The position numbers and the translations under genes are program-made. A DNA stretch of 64,000 bases from Micromussa lordhowensis (lineage: Eukaryota > Cnidaria > Anthozoa > Scleractinia > Lobophylliidae): NCBI GenBank assembly GCA_964020085.1, contig OZ026607.1, positions 14,648,876-14,712,875 on the forward strand, written 5' to 3'. Positions 33,679 through 45,313 of this stretch are shown one piece after another (the first letter of the stretch is position 1; every line of letters starts with the position of its first letter). Under the pieces are notes generated by a model that had not been told where the DNA came from, searched no databases, and saw only the letters and a program-made list of their open reading frames with translations.

Positions 33679-34269
33679 TAAATACAAATGTTGGTTTACC
33701 TCTTTATACGATGTGAAATCAAGTGAAAGCGAAACCTATATGTTATATACATGTACATTAGTACTGAGTTTTATTTACCAGTTTTAAGTTATTAATTAAT
33801 TATTGATTTATTAATTAATTAATTTGTTTATTTCTGTATTTTTTTACTTGTTTAGCTATTCATTCATTTATTTATTTGTTTAGCTATTCATTTATTTATG
33901 TGTTTATTTATTTATGTATTTATTTATTTATTAGTAGAACCGCTACAGAAGCGCCAATATACAAGACGTCGCGGCATGTTCTAATGCATTTTAACCGGTG
34001 CCAACTGATTAATGTCAACTGAACTAATAATTTAGGAATATAGATACGAAATTAAAAAGGAAAATACGAGAGACCAGGCTGTTGGGCTCACCACATAAGG
34101 AGGCATTCAAAGCCACTTTCTTGCTTCCAATTTATCCCTAGGCGTTATCTATTGGCTAGGGTTAAATAGCTTACTCGAAGAAAACGAACCACAAATAGTT
34201 GAAATTAAAAAATTACTGCGATCAAACATTCAAATACAATATTTTTTTTAAATTTTTCTTAATTCTTAG
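33679..34269 (+). other. Intron 1 of the decayed gene, AT-rich
   Basis: GT...AG bounded. Contains a low-complexity TTTATTTATTTA tract at about 33780-33935. No gene inside. Confidence 0.55.
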
Positions 34270-35299
34270 GTTCATGTGAGTGAAAATTGCCATGTGAAGA
34301 AACACTGCAGCGTGTACGCGTTAAGTGACAAGACAGAAATTGAATTTAGGCAGCAGTGCGACCATGACCATGACGAGAGGTGCGAGGAGTGCGAGACGAT
34401 AGAGTCAACAATGAAAGATATCGAGGAACTCTTGTCAAGGGCACCTTACCCTAGTGATGACGATCGTGATGAGGCACTTTACTTATTTCACACAGCACAG
34501 CGTGTCATCCATACCTGGAAATGCCACCAGTTGAGAAGTGTTCAACAAGACAAAGCAAGGCTGGATGTTATAGATTTCCTGAATGACGAGACTGTGCTTA
34601 TTGTCAATGACAGGGCCATGAAATTCCTCCCTCAGATGTATCGTGAATCGCAAACAGATTGTTTCGGAAAGAGGGGAATTTCATGGCACATTTCAGTTGT
34701 CTATCGCCGAGTACTTGGTGAACTGGAATTTCAAGGATTCATCCACACTGTACAGTCGTGCAGCCAAGATAGCTCCGCCGTCATAACAGTCATGCAGCAT
34801 GTGCTTCACACCTTATCGACTGAAAACCCCAGCATCAGTAAGGCCTTCTTCCGATAACGCTGGTTGTTATCACTCCTCGACGACGCTGCTTGCCTGTCCT
34901 TCAATTGAAGCATCAACTGGAATAAAAGTGGTAGGGGTGGATTTCAGTGACCCACAAGGAGGAAAGAGAGCAACTGACAGAATGGCAGCATAAGCCAAGT
35001 CCCATATTCGCATGTATATTAACGAAAGCCATGATGTAACTAATGCTGAAGAAATGAAAGCTGCTCTACTCTCGTATGGAGGAGTTGAAGGTGTTCGTGT
35101 AGCTACAGTCGAACGTCTCGAGGAGCACGTAGTCATTGACACCCAACAGAAAATCACCGGCATCAGCAAATTAAACAATTTTCGATTCACCAACGGAAAG
35201 ATTGTCGCTAGAAGAGCATATGGCATTGGTAGTGGGAAGGAAATTGCTATGAATCCTAGCACAAAGGGCGGGTATGCTCTTAAAGTACAAATAAATTAG
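34270..35299 (+). pseudogene. Decayed gene exon 2, DDE-transposase-like core
   Basis: Opens after an acceptor TTCTTAG|GTTC at 34269. It contains a Cys/His cluster (CDHDHDERCEEC), MKFLPQMYRESQTDCFGKRGISWH, then SDNAGCYHSS and FSDPQGGK...DRMAA...SHIRMYINESHDV. An Asp after each of these segments and a GK-x(n)-D...H helix fit the D-D-E arrangement of RNase-H-fold transposases, but this is inference. Breaks: a frameshift at about 34850 (AFFR|SDNAG) and an in-frame TAA at about 34991 (MAA*AKSH). The frame stays open to 35299. The gene cannot make full protein. Confidence 0.6.
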
Positions 35300-35454
35300 A
35301 CCGTATTTTAGTCTTGTCTGAATTTGTTATAGTGGCAGTGTAAACCGCAAGAATTCCAGTCAAAATAATACCAGGAGTGGGTTATTGTTTTGTTAGCTTC
35401 TGTAAACTATTGTAGAACTGATCTTAACAATGATTAATAGTTAATAAGTGCTTA

Positions 35455-35540
35455 AACCGAGGTCATCATTATCATCATCATCATCATCATTGTCGTCGTC
35501 ATCATCATCGTCATCATCATCATCATCATTACCACTATCA
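35455..35540. repeat. (ATC)n microsatellite
   Basis: Imperfect trinucleotide run TCATCATCATCATC with TCGTCG interruptions. The Ser-rich or Asp-rich frames over it are artefacts. Confidence 0.9.
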
Positions 35541-35544
35541 CAAC

Positions 35545-35568
35545 AAAAGGCATATTCGTATTTTCGGC

Positions 35569-35599
<31 letters not shown>

Positions 35600-35710
35600 A
35601 ATGCGGGGGAATATCATTAAAAAGAGATTTAAGTCACTATATGAAACGACTCCCCGCATTAGCCTCAGTTGTAAGCTAGTTCCAGGCCTCTACCAAGAAT
35701 ATGAATTTGA
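35545..35710. mobile_element. Small MITE with about 33-60-bp TIRs
   Basis: GGAACTAGCTTGCAATGG at 35577-35609 pairs with CAGTTGTAAGCTAGTTCC-type sequence at 35652-35683, both including GGCTAATGCGGGG or its complement. Weaker pairing extends outward on each side. It lies between exon 2 and exon 3 of the decayed gene. No target duplication identified. Confidence 0.7.
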
Positions 35711-35949
35711 CCTATTATCATTTTAAAGTCAATGCAGAGTTTACTAGCTAAAAGAAACAGGCGGCACGTGTACTTAATTTAGCACCCCACTGACAAAGAA
35801 TTGTAAACTTATTCTCATCATTCTCCCTTTTTTCCCCGTTTCTTTCTCGAGCCTTTTCTAGAAAGACAAAAAACGTTCACGTAGAAGATAATCAATTCAA
35901 TGTTTATAACAGCGAGTAAGGAATCGGTATCAGACGTTGTGAACAGACT

Positions 35950-36793
35950 CTTATTTATAGACTAAGGGGTTTCCTTGCTCGAAGCCACAGACACAGCCAG
36001 TCAAGCTAAACCCGCCATGGACGCCTTTTCCTGCCCCAAGGAAGGTTCTGTTCGCGTCTTTCAGCGCTTTTCATCTCTTGAACGGCATCTTTCATTTGAA
36101 CGGTGTTCTAAATCTCTTGAGCGACAATCGCTGTTAGACCTTGCGAAAACACAATATGCGTCACGTCTAGAGGAGCTAGGTGTGGGGAGGATGCCCACCT
36201 TAATATCTGGAGAGCCACTGGGATGCAAAGAAACTGTCTCTATCGTCGAAGAGGGATGGGCTTTAAAAGAAACGAAGAAGTCGTACCCCTTCAATGAAAC
36301 GCAAAAGGAATACCTGGAAGCCAAGTTTAAAATTGGTCAAACAACGGGCCGAAAACTAGATGGCGAGACTGTCGCTCGGGAAATGAGAAGGTCCGCTGGA
36401 CCAGATGGAAATCGTCTGTTTAGAGTCTCGGAATTCTTAACCGCACAGCAGGTTTCTTCATTCTTTTCACGTCTTGCGGCAAAATCTCGTCACAACATTC
36501 CAATGGATGACGACATTCGTGCTTTTGAAGAGGAGAGCAATTTTAGCACCACTCGCCAAGATATCATGTCACACTTTCAAATGGAACATCCCATTGTTTA
36601 CGATCAGTACAACATCTGCGCCCTGGTGAGTAAAGGCACACTGAAGAACATGAAACTTGGTTTACTTCAGTCACTCTGTGAAAGCTATGAATTAGAAACA
36701 CCTGCTAAGAGAGTTAGAAGCAAGGCACCTTACCTCACTCTACTCGAGCAAATGGTTTCAAATTGCTCTTGCAGTGGCTCATCTGACAACTAA
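35950..36793 (+). pseudogene. Decayed gene exon 3, degenerate zinc finger and C-terminal domain
   Basis: Open frame ending at 36793. It starts with FSCPKEGSVRVFQRFSSLERHLSFERC, a C2H2/C2HC-type finger whose second Cys is Ser. Then comes an SNF/homeodomain-like helical region (YPFNETQKEYLEAKFKIGQ, REMRRSAGPDGNRLF, FLTAQQVSSFFSRLAAK) and a conserved tail (YDQYNICALVSKGTLKNMKL, SKAPYLTLLEQMVSNC). The residues linking it to exon 2 are missing. Exon 3 has no internal stop. Confidence 0.62.
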
Positions 36794-39080
36794 CTTTTGT
36801 ATGTACTCAGGTAGCTTGAAGGACCTGGGTCACGGTTAAACAGTTTGAAAAATTTATTTTACAGTTTTTAATTCCGTTGTTGGCATGGTAATCTGTGTGA
36901 ATCGTCTCCATCCTAGCCTGCGTATCAAGCATTTCCGTGTGGTTGGGGAGCAAAAAGAGACCAAGGAACGATATTTTGCTCGCGCTAAAATTGGGGCGAG
37001 AGCATGGCCCAAAATCTTTGCCCCTGAACCCCCACCATCCTTAACCATCCTTGTTCCCTTATGGCTTATTATTATCTCTTTAGTGTTTGCCTATCTTTCT
37101 TAAGTATTATTTTCATGTTTCCTTCAATTTAAAGGTACTTTTGCCGTGACGTAGCCCCTTTAATCTAATACCCTGGACTGGCGCATGAGGAAGAAATTTC
37201 CTCTTCAGTCTTCTCCTTGTTTTCGCAAGGTTCATACAAAGTTACTTGCGAGTGCTTTATTTATTTTAGTAATCAGAGCTTACCATAACTTGATTCCTGA
37301 TTAGTAGCTTCAACGTAAGATCATTTTTTACTGCAACTTCAAATCAGTTCTTTAAAAAAGAAAACTCGCAAGTGGATTCGGCTCACGTCACCGTTTTATT
37401 TCCGTCACGCAATACTTGTAATATGATATTGTTTCATGTGTCACTAGACATTGCATAAATTTTCACACTCGTTTTAAAAACGCCTCTTGAACTATCGTTT
37501 ATATATTATAACTTTAATCTTGACTGTTGTTCGAGCGAGTTACAAGTCTGCTAGGAGAAACCACTAGAACGGGTGATGTTCACATTTTGAGGTGAGACCA
37601 AATGAGAAAAACATATTTTATTGTTGTTGTTGTGACGGGTACAATGTCGCCATGCAGGGAAGTTTTGTTATTGCCGAAAAGCCAGCGTAAACAAAACATT
37701 TTCGAAGTGTAGAAAGGTCCAAAGGCTATTCTGAATTTTTAAATCAGCGAGACCCTGAAAAAGGCGCGCTGTTCTTCGCGCTAGTTTTCTACAGGGTGAG
37801 GTCTTCACTTAATCCAAGCTGAAAGCCGCATCGTCGCTCAGAAAGTTGTAATTGTTCTTAGTATTCTGCGACAGGGTGTAGTTGATAGGCATCTCTTTAT
37901 ATTTTAGTCGATAACATAAAAATAAAACAGCAATAATCTCGTTATTACATTTTAATTCCGTACATTCGTTGTTTATCTGAAGTTTTTGACAATTGAAGCT
38001 AATTGATGGTTGTTATTGTTTTGTCACTTGTTCGATCCTTTACATGTAATCGCTCCCGTAGGCTTCTAAATAGATATATTAAATTATAATTTAAACGTCA
38101 CTGAAGACCATTGAGCCGTTTCTAGCAAATAGTTTGAACTATAGCGAGAAAATAACATGTTTCATTCCTGACAAAGTCAAGATGATCGATTAATCTTGCG
38201 TGACATCGGTTCACGGGGAACGCAGGAACTAGTGTAAAATAGCCTGAACCTTTCTCATCATTGACGCGTCATTTTTATCAGGCCAAGAAAGACAGTTTAG
38301 GACAATGAACTAGAATTATAAAGCTTTAACTAGATCAACAGCCTTATGCTGAAGAACATATTCTAGGATTTTTATGGCCCTCTAAAGTTAACCCTTATTT
38401 CGCCCCAACCCAGAACACGCAAATTACTGCATTTTCGACAAGTTAATTTTCCAACTCCGACGAAGAAATATCACATGTTTTTTATATGTTTAGAAAGATA
38501 AAAGAACCTTTTATCATTTCACAAAATAGCAAATCCAAATTTCTAATCGTTACTGCGAACGAACTTGTTCAAGTTGCAAGATTTTACGTTGTTTATAGCG
38601 ATCTTCTATAAAACCAGTTTGATTATGATGGAAAATGTTCAGCAGAACATTTTTTTTATTCTAGTGGCCATAGCTTTAGGCATTTTTGCGTCCACGTTTA
38701 CAAGGGAGATCGGTCGCCAGTTATTCAAAAAAGAGCGGTCCTTTCCTTTCTTTTCGATAAGTGTTATGACTGCTTGTTTTTGCGAGCATGACATTTCGCC
38801 TTTTTCGAAGCATTCATTTGCACAAATCGATTAAATTGACAGTTATACCAGAATGTTTAAGTATATAGTCTTTAAAGCCGTTAACAAGCAAGCCACCAAG
38901 CGACCCTCGGAGCAAAGAATCTAAACAAAAGGTCGAGTTTTAGTGGACGTTAGTGGTCAATATTTAAAGTGTAAGTATATTTTCTATCGGTATATTTAAA
39001 AACATTTATTTAAGCATGTGTTCTCAATAAATGTATGTTGCCACTAATTCACGAAATCAATCAGACTTCTTTTGTTTCAA
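36794..39080. other. Long non-coding stretch
   Basis: No gene supported. The frame at 38565-38834 includes a short hydrophobic segment (FFILVAIALGIFASTF) after an internal ATG at 38625, but nothing else supports coding. A segment at 36880-37050 has the CCTAGCCTGCG phrase that I associate with dispersed coral repeats. Confidence 0.45.
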
Positions 39081-39575
39081 TTTATCAATGCAATGCAACG
39101 GCACATATGGCTGCCCCTTACGGCACATATGGCTACGCCATATGGCACATATGTGTATGTTTCAACCCCTCTAATTTATAATATACGTGTGGTGGCAGTT
39201 ATCAACGCCATCCGTACGAATGAATGATCACCATAAGAACAAGGCCTAAATTGAGTTAGGTATCTCATCTTGGGTGTTTCATCAACGTCGATCATATCAT
39301 ATTTGTATAGGAGCTAAACTTGGAAAATAAAACGTGTCACGAGAACAATTAAAATTATTTTGTTAAGGCTTAAAATTATCATTTTATCAATGCAAGGGCG
39401 CATAGTTGCCCTTAATGGCACATATGGCTACGCCATATGGCACATATATATTCATGTTCTAACCCTCAGAACAAGGCCTTAATTGAGTTAGTTATCTCAT
39501 CTTGGGTGTTTCATCAACGTCGATCATATCATATTTGTATAGTGGCTAAACTTGGAAAACAAAAGGTGTCCGACT
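39081..39575 (+). repeat. Two tandem units with CATATGGC hairpins
   Basis: Unit 1 (39081-39345) and unit 2 (39383-39575) share GCACATATGGCTACGCCATA and a block of about 100 bp starting AGAACAAGGCC and ending near GGCTAAACTTGGAAAA. CATATGGC-TAC-GCCATATG is a perfect 8-bp hairpin in both. Unit 2 lacks about 70 bp in the middle. No coding function seen. Confidence 0.85.
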
Positions 39576-41104
39576 TCTTTTTCCATCACACAATAACAAA
39601 GAGATCGGTGATATTGATGCAGATTTTGGGTCAAACTTTTTTTTAAGAATTAAATTCTCTGAACAAGAAACGTCGATACATGATGTTTTAACAAAATCGT
39701 TAGTTGTTACGAGCTTTGGAACACTCAGTTTCCCAGAAGAGTGCACTGAGACGTCCAGACGTGACGATGCACAACTGACCAGGAAAACATCTACAAAACA
39801 TTTTTTATGACCCTTCCAGCAGAATCCATAAAAATTGACAATGAAGAGCTCTGACGGCATATTTGGCGTACTTCACCACAGGACGGTCAAGCCATTCTGA
39901 TTAATAAGAAGGGTAGAGTATACTTAACTGTACTTTAGGAAATCCTAACTTCTCTTGCAGGAGGGCAAGCATATGCATGCCTCATAAAGTGAATAAATAT
40001 ATAACCCACCAGGTTAAGTTAGTTAATAACTTACAAAAATAAATTGATTTCGGCTACCATTTCAACTCATCGTTTACTAACTGAAGTAAGAGACGTCCGT
40101 TTCCTTTTTCTTTTCACTTTTAGCTCCTACACAAATAATTGGTAAATGTGTCACTGTTAACAAACCCTGCAGAGAGAACTGATCTAATCAGCCACTGGCC
40201 AAAGCGGACGTGCCCTTTTGATGATATATGACTGACTACTACATTGTGACGGTAGGTTTGAATTATTTGAACGTGCAGCCCCAGGTTTATAAAATTAATC
40301 TGTTTTGTTTCAGACGAAGCCTGGTTACTCTCAGGTTTCCCTCCCAAACTGTGAAAGATATTTAGTACATTTTACTTCTCTTCTGTTTTCATCTAACGTG
40401 GCGTCTTTAATTTTAATAGTCACTGACTGGCAATGTCGAGACTGGCTGGACAGGTTCAAAAAATCGAGAATCTTAAGACGTTGCCTAAAAAACGCGTTTA
40501 GGGAACTACTATCCCCGGGAAAGTTCGCGGTATTCGCATTAAAACAATTAAAAAAAAAAAAAACTAGAACGCGGGATCAACGCTTTCCCTTGTCTATCTA
40601 AGAATAGCGATTTTTAAATTTCTCAAGCATTTTAAAGGGTTCGGTTGACTGTCAAAGAATTGCCTTTTCAAACCCTTATGAAAACGGCGAACATTGCATA
40701 GCTTTACGGGGCTTAGAACGCATCTTGCTATGTCCGATATGGAGCCAAAGCAAGTACTCTATAAAAGAACGTTCTGTGCAATCTAAGTTCATCGTGGTAA
40801 AGTGCAAAAGTTTGCGACAGTCTCTTCTCAAATTCGCACAATGCAGAATGTTCAACTCTATTGTTGAGCACCCTAGTCTGTTTTTGTTCCATTTGTGGGC
40901 CATGCTTTATAGGAAAGATACAAAGAAGAGAGTTGATCTATGTTCTTGCTCCAAGATCGTCTTGTTAGTTTATGCAAGGTACTCAGTAAAACTCTAGAAA
41001 AAGCCTAAAATACAAATTAAACGTTGCATTGAGTAAACACGTTACATGCATATATTACGCAACTGGCGTGACGTACAATGTTATATATAAGGGCCTTTTC
41101 TTGG
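39576..41104. other. Non-coding stretch
   Basis: No gene or repeat recognised. Short frames at 40305-40601 and 40725-40997 have no recognisable domain and biased composition. Confidence 0.45.
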
Positions 41105-41990
41105 AGCCTTTAAATGTACTAAGAATTTCAGGTCTTATTTGTGATTGCCATTTATGCCGCACTTTTTCCTATGAACACAACTAACAACAAAGTCACAGCG
41201 ATCGTGGTGTGATCTGTCTGATTTGGAGTAAAATCTGAACGAGATACGAAATTTGATATTGGTGATACAAAATATACAAGCAGTAGCCACAAGTCATACG
41301 CTGGCATGTAATCTTCGCTCAAGGTGTTCCTTATTTAGTGATAAAGATGTGCCATTGCTTTTAAATGGAAAATATAAGAGTAATATACGATTTCGTCGGG
41401 ACGGAAAAAATATGTCGGCTTTCACCATTTGAGCGGCAGGATTGTAAATCAAGTCAGTCAGGTCAAATGGCTTTGTTAGGATGCCGTCGAGTTGTTTAAT
41501 GAAATCCATTCAGCAAATGTAGGATGTTGAATACAGAACAAAATCAAGCTTCGACGCCAAACGAGCTAGGTCGGCTACGCTAATAAACTCTGAAGGAATT
41601 CATCATCTTATGGTGTGATGCACCTTCCGGGACAGCACGTCGGTTCAGTAATGAAGAGTATAACCAACAGGTTTGTATGCATAGCGTTCACTTTCGTTCA
41701 AATTTACTCTATTTATGCTGATTAGCTGACAGCAGCTTATCCGTACATATATACTTTAAAACTTGACTGTAATAACGCTGCATCTCTACAAAGAATGACT
41801 TTTGAGACCGTACCTTTATATGAATTGAACAGGGTGAATTTAAATGTAAGTAAACAGAAAATCAGTTAACCTGGTTTTATTCTTAGGAACCAGAACTGTA
41901 TTTGGTAGATTTATCGTGTCATTTCGCGCTTTGATTTAGTTTGCATTTTGGGGTGTCTTGCCTTGTTTCGAAAGTGTGCCAGATGCCGGA

Positions 41991-43230
41991 TAGTCTCCTC
42001 CGCAGCCGTTATTAGGGTCGTCACGCAACGCTTCTCCCCCACTAACGGCTGCTTAAACCCGAACCCCATTTGTTTCCCTTTGTTTTGAGTTCACGTGAAA
42101 ATTACAGAATGCACCAATCACGCGTTGCCTATTGTTAGCTCTGAAACCAATCACGTATTAGTAGTTTGTCAATGACGTCGGTTTCCAGTGTAAATTCATC
42201 TCCTCTTTCGCGAGATGTTGCCAGACATCCCAGAGATTTCCTATGGATCTAAGTCCAAAAAAATAGTCAAAAGTAGCTCTAGGTGCTTCATTTGTTCGTC
42301 GGCTTCCCTCAAGAATAACAAAATCTTCATTTTCGGAAAGAGTTCACTAACATTGCTGAAGTCATCCGATCCTCGCTATCAGTGGACGTGAGTCGCTTCT
42401 CAGAAAACGGCGAACTGTTCGTGTGTATACCCAAATGGTACCAGCGTTTGATTAAATTTAATCGGGAATCGGATAACTTGAAGGAGCTAAAGAAAATAAA
42501 TCGAAGAAGTCTTCAAGGCAAGAGAAAATGGTTTTCTCTTTATTTTTATATTCCGTGACAGTGCAAGCCAAGAATTACATCCAGATGAGAATGCCGACAG
42601 AGGTGTCAAAAGTACATCAACCTCATCACCTCGAGGAAAAGCATCCAAATGCGATTTGCCGATACCACTTGTACTTCTTCTGTCATCCACGAAGATTCGG
42701 ATGCGTTGGGAACACCAATTTCTGCTGACACAACGCCGCTTGGTTCCTGCTTATCACCGATTCAAAGTCATCCCTTTGGTCTGGTCTTACGCGCTTTTTG
42801 AAATGCACAACTGAACGGAAGTTCTCCCCTTCCAATGTTGACACCGACGCCGGAAGGTTGGTGGTGTGATCAAACACAAGTGGAAGCGCTTGATAAATAA
42901 GAGATTTGCAAAGCCGGTAGGCAGGTTCACAAAAACATCTTACTTATTTGAAACTTTTTTTCAATTGCCAACTTCTGTTGATAATTTAAAGTGGGGATTT
43001 TGAACTTGGAAGACACCAAAATAAAGGCTTCTTCGAGCGACGTCACCATCAGTAGCCGATAGAACACGAGTTGTCATTGGACAATTACTTTTGGCGCGAC
43101 CGACTCAGGAATATGTGAGCGATGTTGTGATTGGCTAATACGCGGAAACAAATGGGGTTCGGGTTTAAGCAGCCGTTAGTGGGGGAGAAGCGTTGCGTGA
43201 CGACCCTAATAACGGCTGCGGAGGAGACTA
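41991..43230. mobile_element. 1,240-bp Mutator-like element with perfect 87-bp TIRs
   Basis: Both ends read TAGTCTCCTCCGCAGCCGTT inward and are identical for 87 bp (41991-42077 and 43144-43230). The flanking direct repeat GATGCCGGA (41982-41990 and 43231-43239) is 9 bp. TIR length and 9-bp target duplication fit the MULE/Mutator superfamily (inference). Block B has the uninterrupted site at about 56825. No transposase: non-autonomous. Perfect TIRs indicate a recent insertion. The interior carries a gene fragment (42278-42558). Confidence 0.9.
42278..42558 (+). pseudogene. Captured gene fragment: Cys-rich N-terminal domain
   Basis: One frame gives SRCFICSSASLKNNKIFIFG (C-x2-C at 42284-42295). 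After a frameshift near 42345 the next frame gives NIAEVIRSSLSVDVSRFSEN, ELFVCIPKWYQRLIKFN and a basic end, stopping at 42558. The C-x2-C followed by C-x3-[CW]Y..L looks like a zinc-binding N-terminal module (zf-AD-like), with the last Cys replaced by Trp. Sequence further on (42680-42800) contains another open phrase (HEDSDALGTPIS). I infer a fragment of a host or element gene acquired by the MULE. Confidence 0.5.
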
Positions 43231-43260
43231 GATGCCGGAGGAATCGGTGAGGTACATGAG

Positions 43261-44297
43261 CAACCTCGTTCCCAGGCTCTCTCTTCTCTGCCTTCCTTTG
43301 TCGTTGGGAGAAAGACCCTGGTTGTGGCTGGTCACGTGACCACCCAGAATCTGGGTAGTAAAAAAAATCTGTTGGGCGGGAGGGGTGGCAGAGTACTTTG
43401 ATTGTTGCTGTGGCAAACTTTGTGGGTTTCAAAACCTCGAGCAGTCGCTAAGAAAACTACCCACTCTATCGGGTTCGAAGTCGGATTTTGCCGATGAAGA
43501 AGGCAACATTATTTCTGCCGTCTTCAAAATATAGAAGACTTTCGTTCACAAAGAAATTCGGCAGCCGAATGGAGCACAAAATTTCCGACGGTTATCACAT
43601 GTAAAACGTCACGTACCGAATCGAAGCGTTGAGACCAGTGGATCAGTCTCTTGAATCTTTGCGTTCGGAGGTAATTTATTTTCTTCTTTGTGCGTTAATT
43701 TGGATTTAAAGAGTATTTCTGTCAGATGGCCGATTAGCCGAGCTGACTTGCATTTGGTTTAACGCAATGCAAAATGATTTGCAGTTTTGTTGACTTAAGC
43801 CCGCTCTTGTATTTCATCTGCATCAGGTTTATTTAAGTTTATATTTAGGCAGATGTTTAAACACGATTCCTTGACATAGTCAAGAATTATGTTTTGCAAA
43901 ATAGTAAATAAAACATCGTTTTATATAGCGAACAATGTGCCATGAGGTTAATTCAGGCAACATGCTATATGAAAGAGTTTACGCTTAATTCGACCGGATG
44001 GAATTGAAATAAAGAGTGATACTTCAATACGCTGGATACATACAAATATATTTCGTTTGTCCTGTAGGAAGCTTAGAATAGGATTGAAGAATTTCAAAGG
44101 TGTATTTGCCAGTGTGTAGTTTAATATAGCGACCAGTGATCGCCTTTCTTTCGATTCAGTTGATATCGACAAAAATTATTTGTTTCTACCCTGGTGAAAA
44201 AGTTTGTATCACAGTTGGTCCCGTGACCAGCCGCAACCAGGGTCTTTCTCCCAACGACAAAGGGAGGCAGAGGAGAGAGAGCCTGGGAACGAGGTTG
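43261..44297. mobile_element. 1,037-bp TIR element with 9-bp target duplication
   Basis: Starts CAACCTCGTTCCCAGGCTCT and ends with its inverse. TIRs of about 85 bp differ at several positions. The flanking direct repeat GTACATGAG lies at 43252-43260 and 44298-44306. The empty site in block B reads GTACACCAG near 56842. The same TSD length as its neighbour suggests another Mutator-like non-autonomous element, older than the first. The interior includes TTTAAGTTTATATTTAGGC-type AT-rich DNA and no transposase. Confidence 0.87.
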
Positions 44298-44841
44298 GTA
44301 CATGAGACTCGCCTGTATTCCCCTCGCATAGACTTTCTCTTATTACGAGCAAATACATATTAAATTGTAGTACGTGAGGAATTAATACTGCAAAACTGAT
44401 CTTTGTCGAAGAGGACCTATGTAAGCCTTGCGTGATCAAGATTCTGTGTTTTAGTCAAGCAACCGTGACGCCATGTTATAATATAGCTGTGTACATGTAG
44501 TCAAAACAGTTCAAGGCTATGCCATGGCTGATAAAATTCCCGTTTAATTATCAACGGCAATGCCATCAAATGATAAGCCATGGTCAATATTGTCAAAATT
44601 ACTTTGCTAAACAAGAAACCGTGTGGAATGAAAAGGGGAATAAACAGGTTGTTTCACTATGATTGTATAAGTGGTCAATGCTGAAGCTCGGCTAAGTCGG
44701 TCCACTAAAATTTGACTGTTGCATAACACTATCTATTGCTATTTTTCGCCTTGTTTTCTTCACTAAAATGTTTAGTCTACGCTCAAACCACACGGTGTTT
44801 TCAATCAGAGCACTTGCTGGAATAACAAAAGTGTTTTTGAA

Positions 44842-44957
44842 TTTCCATTCAATCGGTATTTTGGGGGCGGCATCGTAATCATTAATTACACCTGACTGAG
44901 CACTAAAGAAACAGGCATAATTAAGGAAACCATCGAAAAAGAACCCTCTCGATAAAT
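44842..44957 (+). promoter_or_regulatory. Conserved non-coding island, block A copy
   Basis: About 116 bp with only about nine differences from 60217-60332, far closer than the flanks. It holds GGGGGCGGCA, TAATCATTAATTACACC (homeodomain-like TAAT/ATTA core) and GAACCCTCTCGATAAAT. It has no open reading frame. A regulatory role or a repeat body are both possible. Confidence 0.4.
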
Positions 44958-45216
44958 AAAGAAAACATTTTTAGAAATGGAAATTTCTTGTCGGACGTAG
45001 AGGTTACCTTAATCTTAAGTTTAGGTTCAAAGAGGATGATAAACTGCCTCGCTTATCTCTTAATTTAAGTTAATTGGTTTTTGATGAGTCCCCCAGGTGA
45101 ACGACCTAGATTCATACGCGCGCCCATTTCATCTGCTTGCACAAATAACTTCAAATTCAAATTTTTATCGTTATTTTTATCGTTATGTCACACGCACAAT
45201 TTACAGTTGCATATAA

Positions 45217-45219
<3 letters not shown>

Positions 45220-45247
<28 letters not shown>

Positions 45248-45249
45248 TC
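45220..45249 (+). ncRNA. Solitary hammerhead ribozyme-like core
   Basis: CTGATGA at 45220-45226, stem II GAGGC/GCCTC (5 bp, loop AGCA), then GAAACGTC. All core positions match the hammerhead consensus, and stem III ACGT is self-complementary. A pairing stem I is not evident. It is followed 65 bp later by a candidate first exon, the same order as in the Penelope copy at 51642-51934, so it may be a solo Penelope terminal repeat. Confidence 0.55.
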
Positions 45250-45313
45250 AAAAAACAATACTTATTAAGTTTCTTGACCTAAATTCATCGCTTTTTCGAC
45301 ATAGGAAGGAAAC

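Larger units (their letters stand above)
41105..45115 (+). repeat. Segmental duplication, block A
   Basis: Collinear with block B (56035-60500) in direct orientation: 41130-41720 matches 56045-56640, 41930-41990 plus 44306-44560 matches 56810-57100, and 44570-45115 matches 59955-60500. Two TIR elements (41991-43230 and 43261-44297) interrupt A but not B. Identity varies from roughly 75 percent to more than 90 percent locally. No intact gene in either block. Confidence 0.88.

Noticed and set aside
35441..35726. Asp-rich and Ser-rich frames
   Set aside because: Translations of the (ATC)n microsatellite and the MITE next to it.
38565..38834. Small membrane protein candidate
   Set aside because: One hydrophobic stretch in AT-rich DNA without homologue, duplicate copy or splice context is not enough.
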